NCBI GenBank assembly: GCA_026393755.1
Contig: JAPKZO010000039.1
Span: 1-64,000, forward strand
Direction of reading: 5' to 3'
DNA length: 64,000 bases
Origin: Acidobacteriota bacterium
Lineage (GTDB): Bacteria > Acidobacteriota > Vicinamibacteria > Vicinamibacterales > JAKQTR01
Position numbers and translations under genes: made by a program. Positions within the stretch are counted from its first letter, which is position 1. Each line of letters opens with the position of its first letter. Below the pieces are notes generated by a model. It searched no databases. It was not told the origin of the DNA and worked only from the letters and a program-made list of their open reading frames with translations. Positions 45,839-54,144 of this stretch are shown here, piece by piece.

Positions 45839-46519
45839 ATGCGCGAGATGGTGGATGGCGCTGTCGGCGCCTACATTGAAAGTCTGTCTCTTGCCGAAGA
45901 CGCGTTGCTGACGGAGGTGCGTCGCCGAGCGAAGGCAGACGGCGTGCCGGCACTGGACAGGCTCACGGCGCGGTTCCTGCACGTGATGGCGAGCGCGATG
46001 CGAGTTCGGCGAGTACTCGAAATCGGCACGGGCTACGGGTACTCGGGGATCCACCTCGCTCGGGCCATGCCCGATGAGGGACTGCTCTTCACGTTCGAGT
46101 TGAACCCGGAACGAGCGGCCATGGCGCGCCAGCACTTCGCGCAGGCCGGGCTCACTGATCGTGTCAACGTGCTGGTCGGTGACGCGGCGCGGCTGCTCCA
46201 CAAAGTGGCGGGCCCATTCGATCTCGTTCTTCAGGATGGCGACAAGCTCAGATATCAGCCGATGCTCGATCGAATCGTCGCGCTGCTGCGGCCCGGTGGC
46301 GTGCTGATCACCGACAATGTGCTGTGGAGCGGCGATGTCGTCCCTGGGTTTTCACAAGGGACGCCTCACCACGATCCGGCCACGATCGACGCGGTCGCCG
46401 GATACAATCGTCGGCTGGCGGCCGATCCGAGGCTGATCACGACGGTGCTCCCGATCGGCGATGGAGTCGGGCTCTCGTTCAAGCGCGACGGCGCGACAGG
46501 CGAACAGGCACTCATATGA
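45839..46519 (+). CDS. class I O-methyltransferase (caffeoyl-CoA/COMT family 3-like)
   Basis: 226 aa. VRRVLEIGTGYGYSGIHLAR is motif I, FDLVLQDGDKLRYQPMLDRI carries the metal-binding Asp region, and RPGGVLITDNVLWSGDVV is the typical family end. Mg-dependent SAM O-methyltransferase; substrate unknown. It is the first of three overlapping genes with the small protein and the amidase. Confidence 0.9.
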   Translation: MREMVDGAVGAYIESLSLAEDALLTEVRRRAKADGVPALDRLTARFLHVMASAMRVRRVLEIGTGYGYSGIHLARAMPDEGLLFTFELNPERAAMARQHFAQAGLTDRVNVLVGDAARLLHKVAGPFDLVLQDGDKLRYQPMLDRIVALLRPGGVLITDNVLWSGDVVPGFSQGTPHHDPATIDAVAGYNRRLAADPRLITTVLPIGDGVGLSFKRDGATGEQALI

Positions 46520-46725
46520 CCCTTGACGACTGGCTTGATAGCGCGTGTGCCGATGCGGATCGGCGGGAACTGCCGGAGCTGAAGCCGCTGCTGGCCAACC
46601 TGGCTCAGGCGACACGGTTTCTGCGTGCGGCCGACTGGAACGATCTGGCCGGGGCCGTCCGTCAGCCGGCCGACGCCGGATTGCCAGTAAACGGCGCGCG
46701 CGGACCGCAGGGAGCGCGAGGATGA
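46516..46725 (+). CDS. 69-aa helical protein coupled to an amidase (GatC/AtzG-like candidate)
   Basis: The 69-aa frame starts at ATG 46516, overlapping the stop of the methyltransferase gene, and ends with a TGA overlapping the amidase ATG (46722-46725). It reads DWLDSACADADRRELPELKP followed by LLANLAQATRFLRAADWND. This is a short, mainly helical protein like the small subunits (GatC, AtzG) that pair with amidase-signature enzymes. Homology was not shown; the position is the main evidence. Confidence 0.65.
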   Translation: MTLDDWLDSACADADRRELPELKPLLANLAQATRFLRAADWNDLAGAVRQPADAGLPVNGARGPQGARG

Positions 46726-48086
46726 GCGCCAAGCCGCCGCACTTTCGATCGATCACCGAACTGGCGCCGCTGCTGGCCGCGCGCGCAATCACGTCGGAGG
46801 CACTGACCGAGTCCTGCCTGGCGGAGATTGCGGGCAAGAGCGAGCCGCTCCACGCCTTCATCACCGTGACCGGCGACGAGGCGCTCGATCAGGCGCGGGC
46901 GCTCGACCGCGAACTGTCTGCCGGCCGGTGTCGGGGGCCGCTGCACGGCATCCCCATCTCGCTCAAGGACCTGATCGACGTCGGCGGCGTGCCCACCACG
47001 GCGGCATCGCAGGTTCGGCAGGGTCACGTCGCGTCGAAGGACGCTCCGGTCACCGCACGGTTGCGCGAGGCTGGCGCGGTGTTTGTCGGCAAGACCAACC
47101 TGCACGAGTTTGCCTTTGGCACCACCAGTGAGGATTCGGCGTACGGCGCGGTGCGCAACCCGCACGACCCGGCGCGTTCGCCCGGCGGGTCGAGCGGCGG
47201 ATCGGCAGTGTCGATTGTGACGGGCATGTCGGTCGCGTCGATCGGCACCGACACTGGAGGCTCGATTCGTATTCCTTCGGCTGCGTGCGGCACGGTGGGC
47301 CTGAAGCCGACGTGGGGCGAAGTGCCGTGTGATGGCGTCGTGCCGCTCAGCGAATCGCTCGATCACGTCGGGCCGCTCGCCAGATGCGTGGCCGATGCCT
47401 GGCTGCTCTATCTGATCCTGCGGGGAGACCGGTCAGCTGCGCTGTGGCCGTTGCCCGCCAGGTCAGACGTCAGGGGTCTCCGCCTGGGCGTCCCGCGCCC
47501 TTACTTTCTCGACCTGGTCGACGACCAGGTTCGGCAGCGATTCGCCGAGAGCCTGGCGTGGCTGCGGCAGGCCGGGGCCGAGACGGTCGACGTGGTCATC
47601 CCGCACGCGGCAGAGATCGGGACGATCTACCTTCACACGTCGCTGCCCGAGGCGTCGGCGTATCATGCCCGCGCAATCGAGGAGCACCCTGAGCTCTACA
47701 CGCCGAATGTCCGCCTTCGGATCGAGATGGGACGGTACCTGCTGGCCGAGGATTACGTGCGCGCGCAACGTGGCCGGCGCGTGCTGCGGGCAGAGGTGGA
47801 TACGGCTCTGGCCGGCTGCGATGCGCTGGCGATGCCGACGCTGCCGATCACCGCACCGCTTATCGGCGCGAACTCGGTCGACATCGCGGGCAAGCCGGAG
47901 CCTGTTCGCAACATGATGCTGCGCGCCACGCAGCTGTTCAATCTCACGGGGCATCCGGCGATCTCGCTGCCGATGGCCCAGACGGCGGCGGGCCTTCCGT
48001 GCGGCATGCAACTGGTGGGACGCCGCCACGCCACCGAGGCGCTCCTGGGTCTGGCGTCGGCCTGTGAGGCCCACATGGCGTTCTAG
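46722..48086 (+). CDS. amidase-signature family hydrolase
   Basis: 454 aa. The Ser-cisSer-Lys triad is visible: Lys in GIPISLKDLIDVGG, Ser in the SPGGSSGGSAVSIV loop and the nucleophile Ser in IGTDTGGSIRIPSA. The GLKPTWGEVPCDGVVPLSES segment is also that of the family. The start is set by the ATGA overlap with the 69-aa gene; an earlier in-frame start at 46545 lies in that gene. Resembles GatA/AtzF-type amidases; substrate unknown. Confidence 0.92.
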   Translation: MSAKPPHFRSITELAPLLAARAITSEALTESCLAEIAGKSEPLHAFITVTGDEALDQARALDRELSAGRCRGPLHGIPISLKDLIDVGGVPTTAASQVRQGHVASKDAPVTARLREAGAVFVGKTNLHEFAFGTTSEDSAYGAVRNPHDPARSPGGSSGGSAVSIVTGMSVASIGTDTGGSIRIPSAACGTVGLKPTWGEVPCDGVVPLSESLDHVGPLARCVADAWLLYLILRGDRSAALWPLPARSDVRGLRLGVPRPYFLDLVDDQVRQRFAESLAWLRQAGAETVDVVIPHAAEIGTIYLHTSLPEASAYHARAIEEHPELYTPNVRLRIEMGRYLLAEDYVRAQRGRRVLRAEVDTALAGCDALAMPTLPITAPLIGANSVDIAGKPEPVRNMMLRATQLFNLTGHPAISLPMAQTAAGLPCGMQLVGRRHATEALLGLASACEAHMAF

Positions 48087-48115
48087 CCGCGCGCCGCCCC
48101 GGTTCGCTGACGCCG

Positions 48116-50089
48116 CTACTTGGCGCGGACGTTTCGGAGACGCACCCGGGGGTCGTTCGAATCACGCGCCGGCGATCCGGACGGATAATCGCCGCTGGAT
48201 CGCCTCACGATCAGATCGATCCTCCTGAAGGCGCGGGTCGATTTCGTGACGGGCAGGATCAGCCTCATGTCCAGCCAGAGGCCGTCACGCAGCACGACGC
48301 GATTGGCCAGGCGCCCGTCCACCATCAACTCCAGATCCGCTCCATCCTCACCGGCCGCCGGGCTGGCCGAGAGGTACAGACTTTGTGCGTCGGCGGGCAC
48401 GAACATCGTCGCACGTGGCCCGATCCATTCAAACCGGGCGTTCGACACCGGGTCGACGCTGCCCTCCGCAAAGCCATACCGCGTGCGGGACAGGTCCACC
48501 TGGTCGCTGGCCAGACGCGCGCGAAACGGCACCGACACGAAGATGAGCAGCGCGATGAGCGCTGCGGCACGCGATCTCCAGCGGCCGGAAGCCGGACGGC
48601 CGTCCTGGATCGACAGCGGCTGCTCGGTACTCGCGGAACGGCCCGAAAGAGCATCAGCCCGCGCGACGGCGAGGCCGAGCGCGATCCAGAAGCTGCAGGC
48701 AAACGCGCCAATGAGCAGCGGGTGTCCCGTCAGAAACGTCAAGAGCGTGGCGACAAGACCCAGTAGCAGGGCTCGGAGGAGTGGATCGGCATCGGCCGAC
48801 AGCGCCTGGCGGGCGCGGCGCCAGCTTGAGGCGAGCACCCACAGGAACAGACCCAGGCCCGTCACGCCCAGCTCGACGCCGATCTGGGCAAAGTTGTTAT
48901 GGGCATTCTCGGCGGCGTAGAGCGTCCTGAGCCCTTCTGGCATCCACACTCTCGAAAGGTTCCAGTACTCGGCGATCCCCACGCCGAACAGCGGCGCCGA
49001 CTTGAGCATGTCCCAGCTGAGTTGCAGGAACAGCCATCGATTCTCCAGGGTGGCCACGATCGACGACTCGGGCCCTGGGCGCCCCACGATGATCGCGTAG
49101 ACGAGGGCGACGAGGGCAACCGCCACCAGCGCGAGCCGCGCCCTGGCCTGGCGTCCGGCTCCGACCGCCATCACCGCAGCGAGTGTCAGCAGGATTGAGA
49201 ACTGGGCGGACCGTGATCCGGTCAGCCACAGGGCCGCGATGACCGCGCCGGCGGCGAGCCACCACACCGGCCGCCATCTTCCGACCATGATTCCGAGCAC
49301 CCAGAGCAGCGGGAGCGCCAGCACGAACTGCGAACCGGCGGCATTGAAGTCGGACGTGTGCACGCTCAACCGGAGCGACGTGAGCGCATAGAGCAGGAAC
49401 GCAACCGGATCGGCCTCCCGCACCAGGGCCGTTCCCAGGCGGACCAACGACAGGACACCCGCGGCGGCAATCCCGATGGCGAGCATGCGAGCCACGGCAG
49501 ACTGCAGGTCGGGGCGCCGCCTGGTCACCTGGAGCACGGCCGCCATGACCAGAACGCCTTCGAGCAGGAGCGCCGCAGGGTCCCAGTTCTGCGTTTCGAA
49601 GTGCGTCAAACGGAAATAGTCGTGCGCGAGGAGACCGGTGATCAACCGGATGAACTGCCAGGGGGGCGCGGTTGCGCTCTGCACGGCGACTGACACCACG
49701 ACGAGCGAGGCGGAGACGGCCAGCGCAAACAGCGCGAGGGGCGCCGACAGGCTGTCGTCGCGATCGAGGATTGACTGGCGCCTCACGACGCTGTGCACCA
49801 GCCAGCCGACCAGAAACGCCAGGAGGAGCGGCTCCGCCGTTCGCCCTTGCGGGGCGCCGACCATCAAGGCGATGGGCCCGCCCAGCGTCGCGAGCGCCGC
49901 GATCGCGAGCAATCCCTGCGCCGGGCGCAGCGCCGACAACAGCGTCAGGCCTGCGTAGGCAGCCCTGGCCGCGACAGGAAAGCGATCGAACCAGAAGAAC
50001 GACTGCCATAAGATCGCGACGACCGGCAACGCCAGCAGGCTGGCCCATGGCCATCGCCGCGCGCGGAGGATTTCGAGTGCGCCTCTCAT
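48116..50089 (-). CDS. O-antigen ligase family membrane protein
   Basis: 657 aa with about 12 transmembrane helices in the first 500 residues. ENAHNNFAQIGVELGVTGLG is the conserved periplasmic loop of the Wzy_C/O-antigen ligase family, followed by three helices. A soluble beta-rich C-terminal domain of about 150 residues is extra. It is likely to ligate or polymerise surface glycan. It marks one edge of the polysaccharide locus and is divergent from the methyltransferase at 50296. Confidence 0.82.
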   Translation of the reverse strand: MRGALEILRARRWPWASLLALPVVAILWQSFFWFDRFPVAARAAYAGLTLLSALRPAQGLLAIAALATLGGPIALMVGAPQGRTAEPLLLAFLVGWLVHSVVRRQSILDRDDSLSAPLALFALAVSASLVVVSVAVQSATAPPWQFIRLITGLLAHDYFRLTHFETQNWDPAALLLEGVLVMAAVLQVTRRRPDLQSAVARMLAIGIAAAGVLSLVRLGTALVREADPVAFLLYALTSLRLSVHTSDFNAAGSQFVLALPLLWVLGIMVGRWRPVWWLAAGAVIAALWLTGSRSAQFSILLTLAAVMAVGAGRQARARLALVAVALVALVYAIIVGRPGPESSIVATLENRWLFLQLSWDMLKSAPLFGVGIAEYWNLSRVWMPEGLRTLYAAENAHNNFAQIGVELGVTGLGLFLWVLASSWRRARQALSADADPLLRALLLGLVATLLTFLTGHPLLIGAFACSFWIALGLAVARADALSGRSASTEQPLSIQDGRPASGRWRSRAAALIALLIFVSVPFRARLASDQVDLSRTRYGFAEGSVDPVSNARFEWIGPRATMFVPADAQSLYLSASPAAGEDGADLELMVDGRLANRVVLRDGLWLDMRLILPVTKSTRAFRRIDLIVRRSSGDYPSGSPARDSNDPRVRLRNVRAK

Positions 50090-50295
50090 GCGGCGGCGCG
50101 CGCGTTCTGGTTCAGCAGGAGATTGGCAGTCATTGAATCAGCCGTCTGATCACCGTCTCAAAATTGTAATCTCGGTTGCGCCGGCCCCGGCAGATTACAT
50201 TCTTGTTTTTCGCCCTGGGGCCTTCAAGCCAGGACTCCGGGCCCATTGCCCTTCCCCTGTGGTAACGTGAGCGTGCTTCGCGCCGGAGACTGCCC

Positions 50296-51270
50296 GTGAT
50301 TCCAGCCGATTCGTTCGACGCCTACTACTACCAGCACTGCTGCGGGCAGCCGTATGTCCGCAATGACGTGTGGCTGGGTTCGTTTGGCCGCATCGCCGAT
50401 CGGATTGTGGCCGACATCGCGCCTGCGCGCGTGCTCGACGCGGGGTGCGCCCTGGGGTTTCTGGTCGAGACGCTCCGCGACCGGGGGGTTGACGCCTGGG
50501 GCGTCGACATCTCTCCGTTCGCGATAGAGCAGGTCTACGATCCGATCAAGCCTTACTGCCGGGTCGGTTCGGTGACCGGCGATCTGGGTGGTCCCTGGGA
50601 TCTCGTCGTGTCGATCGAAGTCGCCGAGCACATGCCGATCCGCGATGCCGAGGCGGCGATCGCAAACATGTGCGCTCAGACTACCGACATCCTGTTCTCG
50701 TCTTCGCCGGTCGACCACCGCGAACCGACGCACGTCAACGTCCACCCGCCTGAATACTGGGCGGAACAGTTTGCGCGGCACGGTTTCTATCGCGACGTCG
50801 ATTACGACGCGACATACATCGTGCCGTGGGCGGCCCGGTTCCGGAGGCGGCAGGAGACGGTGCCTCGCCTGGTGCTCGACTACGAGCGCCGCTACTGGGC
50901 GTTGCTGTCGGCGGCGACCGATGCCCGGAACTACTCGGCCGACATCCAGAACGCGCTGGCGGCGACGGAAGCCGAGCGGGACGCCTTGCTGGCCGAGCGG
51001 AGCGCGTTGCGGGTCGAGCGGGACGCCTTGCTGGCCGAGCGGGACGCCTTGCTGGCCGAGCGGGGCGGGTTGAAGACGGCGTACGACTCAATGACCGTAC
51101 AGCGCGAGGCCCTGCGGAGGGAACGTGATGACCTGCGCGACAGCCACGACCGGGTGGCCACCAGACTGAATCAGGCTCTTGACGCGATTGGCCACATGAA
51201 ACGGAGCCGCTTCTGGCGGTTGCGCGAGGCCCTGGTCCGGCTGAGGCGCCTGTTCTCAGTTCGCCGGTAG
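50296..51270 (+). CDS. SAM methyltransferase with C-terminal coiled coil
   Basis: 324 aa. Motif I is RVLDAGCALGFLVETLRDRG, followed by DLVVSIEVAEHMPIRDAEAA. The last ~110 residues form a coiled coil built from repeats of the kind ERDALLAERDALLAER. GTG start at 50296 with GGAG upstream. It resembles the glycan-chain-terminating or capping methyltransferases of polysaccharide loci that use a coiled coil as a ruler (for example WbdD); whether it does so is inference. Its 3' end overlaps the convergent glycosyltransferase gene by 15 nt. Confidence 0.85.
   Translation: MIPADSFDAYYYQHCCGQPYVRNDVWLGSFGRIADRIVADIAPARVLDAGCALGFLVETLRDRGVDAWGVDISPFAIEQVYDPIKPYCRVGSVTGDLGGPWDLVVSIEVAEHMPIRDAEAAIANMCAQTTDILFSSSPVDHREPTHVNVHPPEYWAEQFARHGFYRDVDYDATYIVPWAARFRRRQETVPRLVLDYERRYWALLSAATDARNYSADIQNALAATEAERDALLAERSALRVERDALLAERDALLAERGGLKTAYDSMTVQREALRRERDDLRDSHDRVATRLNQALDAIGHMKRSRFWRLREALVRLRRLFSVRR
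50974..51066 (+). repeat. 21-bp tandem repeats encoding a coiled coil
   Basis: GAGCGGGACGCCTTGCTGGCC recurs about four times at 21-bp spacing, exactly one heptad. One copy is diverged (SALRVER). The near-identity at the DNA level allows slippage to change coiled-coil length by whole heptads. Confidence 0.85.
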
Positions 51271-52527
51271 TCTGGACGCCACGTCGCGCGTGGCGTCCGC
51301 ATTCAGCACCCCCGTGTAGATCTCGCGGAAGCGCTCGGCGACGCGTCTCCACGTGTACCGGGCCAGGGTCTTGGTGCGGCCAGCTTCCCCCATGTTCCGC
51401 GCCCGCTCTGCAGAGCGCACGAGATCCAGAATGGCGCGCGCGAGGGCCTGATCGTCCTGGTAGTCGACGAGCAGCCCGTCCACGTCCTCTGAGATAACCG
51501 AGGGCACCGCGCCCGATCTCGCGCCAATCACCGGCTTGCCCGCCGCCCAGGCCTCGAGATACGAGATCCCGAACGATTCGTACCCCGACGGATACGCCAG
51601 CAGATCAATCGCCCCGAACAGCCACGGCTTCTTGGCGGTTGGGAAATCCACGAGGAGACGCGACTGGCGCTGGAAGTCCGCCGGCCACGCGTGCATGATC
51701 CGCTCGACGTGCGGCGTATACAGCGTCCGGTGACCGGCCACGAGCAGATTGAGATGGGGCTCCGCCTGCCACACCTGAGGCATGGCGCGGAGCAGCGTAT
51801 CCAGCCCTTTGTGGCCGCCAAGCTGCCCGATGAAGCCGACCAGCGGCCGTTTGTCGAAGCCCATGCGCCACTTGGCTTCCTCGCTGGTCACGCCGTCGTA
51901 CGTCTCGGCATCGATACCAACACCGGCGACGTGCACCCGTTCGGGCGCCGCGCCTCTCGCGATTACGTAGTCGGCCTCGAACTGTGTGAGCGCGACGTAC
52001 GCGTCGGCTTCGCGAATCGCTTTGTAGATCATCGACCGCTGGAAGCCCCAGTCGTCATCGGGATGCAGACAGCCGGTGAGCACGCACGGGCGGCCCGTCA
52101 CGTGGGCTCCGGCGAGCGCGTCGAACATGTGCAGCAACGGAAACGATGCGGCGGCTACCACGTCGCACGGCCACTCCGTGATGGCCTGGCGGAGCCCAGG
52201 CACGATGGGACCGCCCGCCAGCGCCCGAAGGCGTTGGTTGAACGGCAGTCTGAGTCTGTACGCGAGCGCTTGAGGACCGCGCAGCGCCCGGCTCACGCCG
52301 CGGCGGACGGGGAACCGCCGCACGCGCACGCCGCCGATGTCCTCCCATCCGGTCGTCAGGTGAGGCAGCCGCGGCGAGAAGAAGGCCTCCCCATTCAGAC
52401 AGTCGGTCGTGAAGACGGCGACCTGGTCGCCGTATCGCCGGGCCAACTCCTCCGACACCCGCTGAATCAACAGTTCGGTGCCGCCAATCGCGGGGGCATA
52501 GCCTTGCGTGACGTGGAGGATTCGCAT
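51256..52527 (-). CDS. glycosyltransferase family 4
   Basis: 423 aa. MRILHVTQGYAPAIGGTELL is the N-terminal GT-B domain of GT4 enzymes. The donor-side motif is VGFIGQLGGHKGLDTLLRAM, then YPSGYESFGISYLEAWAAGK (the E-x7-E type active-site stretch). Start at 52527; GGAGG lies 6-9 nt upstream. Retaining glycosyltransferase of the polysaccharide locus; sugar unknown. It is divergent from the Wzm-like gene. Confidence 0.93.
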   Translation of the reverse strand: MRILHVTQGYAPAIGGTELLIQRVSEELARRYGDQVAVFTTDCLNGEAFFSPRLPHLTTGWEDIGGVRVRRFPVRRGVSRALRGPQALAYRLRLPFNQRLRALAGGPIVPGLRQAITEWPCDVVAAASFPLLHMFDALAGAHVTGRPCVLTGCLHPDDDWGFQRSMIYKAIREADAYVALTQFEADYVIARGAAPERVHVAGVGIDAETYDGVTSEEAKWRMGFDKRPLVGFIGQLGGHKGLDTLLRAMPQVWQAEPHLNLLVAGHRTLYTPHVERIMHAWPADFQRQSRLLVDFPTAKKPWLFGAIDLLAYPSGYESFGISYLEAWAAGKPVIGARSGAVPSVISEDVDGLLVDYQDDQALARAILDLVRSAERARNMGEAGRTKTLARYTWRRVAERFREIYTGVLNADATRDVASRLPAN

Positions 52528-52567
52528 GTCCGGCAATGGAGCCCATGATAATCTAATCGCGCGAAAT
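52528..52567. promoter_or_regulatory. AT-rich divergent promoter region
   Basis: The 40-nt gap between the GT4 gene (minus) and the ABC permease (plus) contains GATAAT and TAATCT on the plus strand (52547-52554) and TAGATT on the minus strand. It stands out as AT-rich. It is the only space for both promoters if the starts are right. Confidence 0.4.
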
Positions 52568-53386
52568 ATGACCGATATGATGGACCGCGCGACCGAGCGC
52601 CCGAGCATCGGGAGCACGATTGCGGGATTGATACGCTATCGGGAACTGCTGAAGAACCTGGTCCTGAAGGACCTGAAGCTCAAGTACCGCGGATCGGTGC
52701 TCGGATTCCTCTGGTCGCTCGTCAATCCGCTTATGATGATCGGCGTGTACGCCGTCGCGTTCACGTACATCCTGCGCACCAGCGTCGAGGGATTCGTGTT
52801 CTTCCTGCTCCTGGGAATCCTGCCGTGGAGCTTCTTCGCCAGCTCGGCCACGATGTCCACCGGCGCCATCATCGACAGCGGCAGCCTGATGAGAAGCGTC
52901 AGGTTCCCGCCGGCGATCCTGCCGATCGCGACAGTGCTTTTCAACCTGGCGCAGTACCTGCTGACGATCGTCGTGTTCCTACCGCTGATGCTGCTGGTGT
53001 ACCGGGTGCCGCCATCAGGTCCGATGTTGCTGTACCCCGTCTTCCTCGGCCTGCAGGTGATGTTCACCGTGGGGGTCGCGCTGCTGCTCGCCGCGGGAAC
53101 GGCGTATTTCCGGGACATCCGGCATCTGCTTGACATCGCCCTCTCGATTCTCTTCTGGCTGACACCGATTGTGTACCCCCTGGCCCGGGTGTCAGAAGGG
53201 TTGCGGGCATTGATCCTGTTGACGCCCCTGTCGCCGTTCATCGTCGCCTACCAGCAGATCTTCTACTACCGCCAGTGGCCTGGCACCCGGGTCTGGATGA
53301 TCGCCACCGTGTACGCGTTCGGCACCCTGTGGGCGGGTGTGCGGGTATTTCTGGCGGTCGAAGACCGGCTGTCGGAGCGACTCTGA
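52568..53386 (+). CDS. ABC-2 type polysaccharide/polyol phosphate export permease (Wzm-like)
   Basis: 272 aa with six predicted transmembrane segments. LKYRGSVLGFLWSLVNPLMM is the ABC-2 signature of the Wzm/KpsM family, then LFWLTPIVYPLARVSEGLRA. It forms the channel that exports an undecaprenyl-linked glycan with the Wzt-like ATPase. The start is chosen at ATG 52568; ATG 52526 would overlap the divergent gene. Its stop overlaps the ATG of the ATPase by 1 nt. Confidence 0.93.
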   Translation: MTDMMDRATERPSIGSTIAGLIRYRELLKNLVLKDLKLKYRGSVLGFLWSLVNPLMMIGVYAVAFTYILRTSVEGFVFFLLLGILPWSFFASSATMSTGAIIDSGSLMRSVRFPPAILPIATVLFNLAQYLLTIVVFLPLMLLVYRVPPSGPMLLYPVFLGLQVMFTVGVALLLAAGTAYFRDIRHLLDIALSILFWLTPIVYPLARVSEGLRALILLTPLSPFIVAYQQIFYYRQWPGTRVWMIATVYAFGTLWAGVRVFLAVEDRLSERL

Positions 53387-54144
53387 TGGACACGGCCATC
53401 ATCGCCGAAGGTCTGTCCAAACGGTTCTTTCTGCGCCACAACCGGGCCGGCGAACTGAAAGTCCGGTTTCTGGGCGTGTTTCACGCGAACAAGCGGGAGA
53501 TGGTCGAAGAGTTCTGGGCGCTCCGGGATGTGTCGCTGTCGATTGGCCGGGGCGAGACGGTCGGCGTGGTCGGACGAAACGGTTCGGGAAAGAGCACGTT
53601 TCTGAAGCTCGTCGCCGGGCTGTACCAGCCCACCGCAGGGCGCCTGCTGGTGGCCCGCGCCGCCCGGATCGGCACGATGATCGAACTCGGAGTCGGCTTT
53701 CATGGTGAGCTGAGCGGACGCGAGAATGTGTTTCTGAATGCCTCGATCAACGGCCTGTCGCGGGGCGAGACCGAGGCCCTCTATCCCGCGATCGTCGCGT
53801 ACTCGGGGCTCGAGCACTTCATGGACGTGCCAATCAAGAACTACTCGTCGGGCATGCACATGCGGATCGGCTTTGCCATCGCCGCCAATCTCGATCCGGA
53901 CATTCTGCTGCTCGACGAGATTTTCGCGGTGGGCGATGCGGACTTTCAGCAGCAGTGCATCCATACCGTGAGGGACTTCAGGGCACGCGGCAAGACGATC
54001 CTGTTCGTTTCGCATTCGCCCGAGGCGGTACGGGCGATCTGCGACCGGGTGCTCGTCCTCGACCATGGACGGCTGTTGTATGATGGCGCGGTCGATGGGG
54101 GACTTGCCTGCTACGCGGACCTCGCGGCCACGCCGATCCGATGA
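53386..54144 (+). CDS. polysaccharide export ABC ATPase (Wzt-like), without C-terminal binding domain
   Basis: 252 aa. Walker A GRNGSGKST (63-71), signature NYSSGMHMRIGFAIA, Walker B ILLLDEIFAVGD and H-loop FVSHSPEAV. It ends right after the nucleotide-binding domain; Wzt proteins of the O8/O9a type carry an extra carbohydrate-binding domain that is absent here, so glycan recognition should be elsewhere or absent. Overlaps the next gene by ATGA. Confidence 0.93.
   Translation: MDTAIIAEGLSKRFFLRHNRAGELKVRFLGVFHANKREMVEEFWALRDVSLSIGRGETVGVVGRNGSGKSTFLKLVAGLYQPTAGRLLVARAARIGTMIELGVGFHGELSGRENVFLNASINGLSRGETEALYPAIVAYSGLEHFMDVPIKNYSSGMHMRIGFAIAANLDPDILLLDEIFAVGDADFQQQCIHTVRDFRARGKTILFVSHSPEAVRAICDRVLVLDHGRLLYDGAVDGGLACYADLAATPIR

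Noticed and set aside
50974-51066. Regular 21-bp repeats considered as a CRISPR array
   Set aside because: There are no spacers; the repeats are contiguous, in frame and encode coiled-coil heptads.
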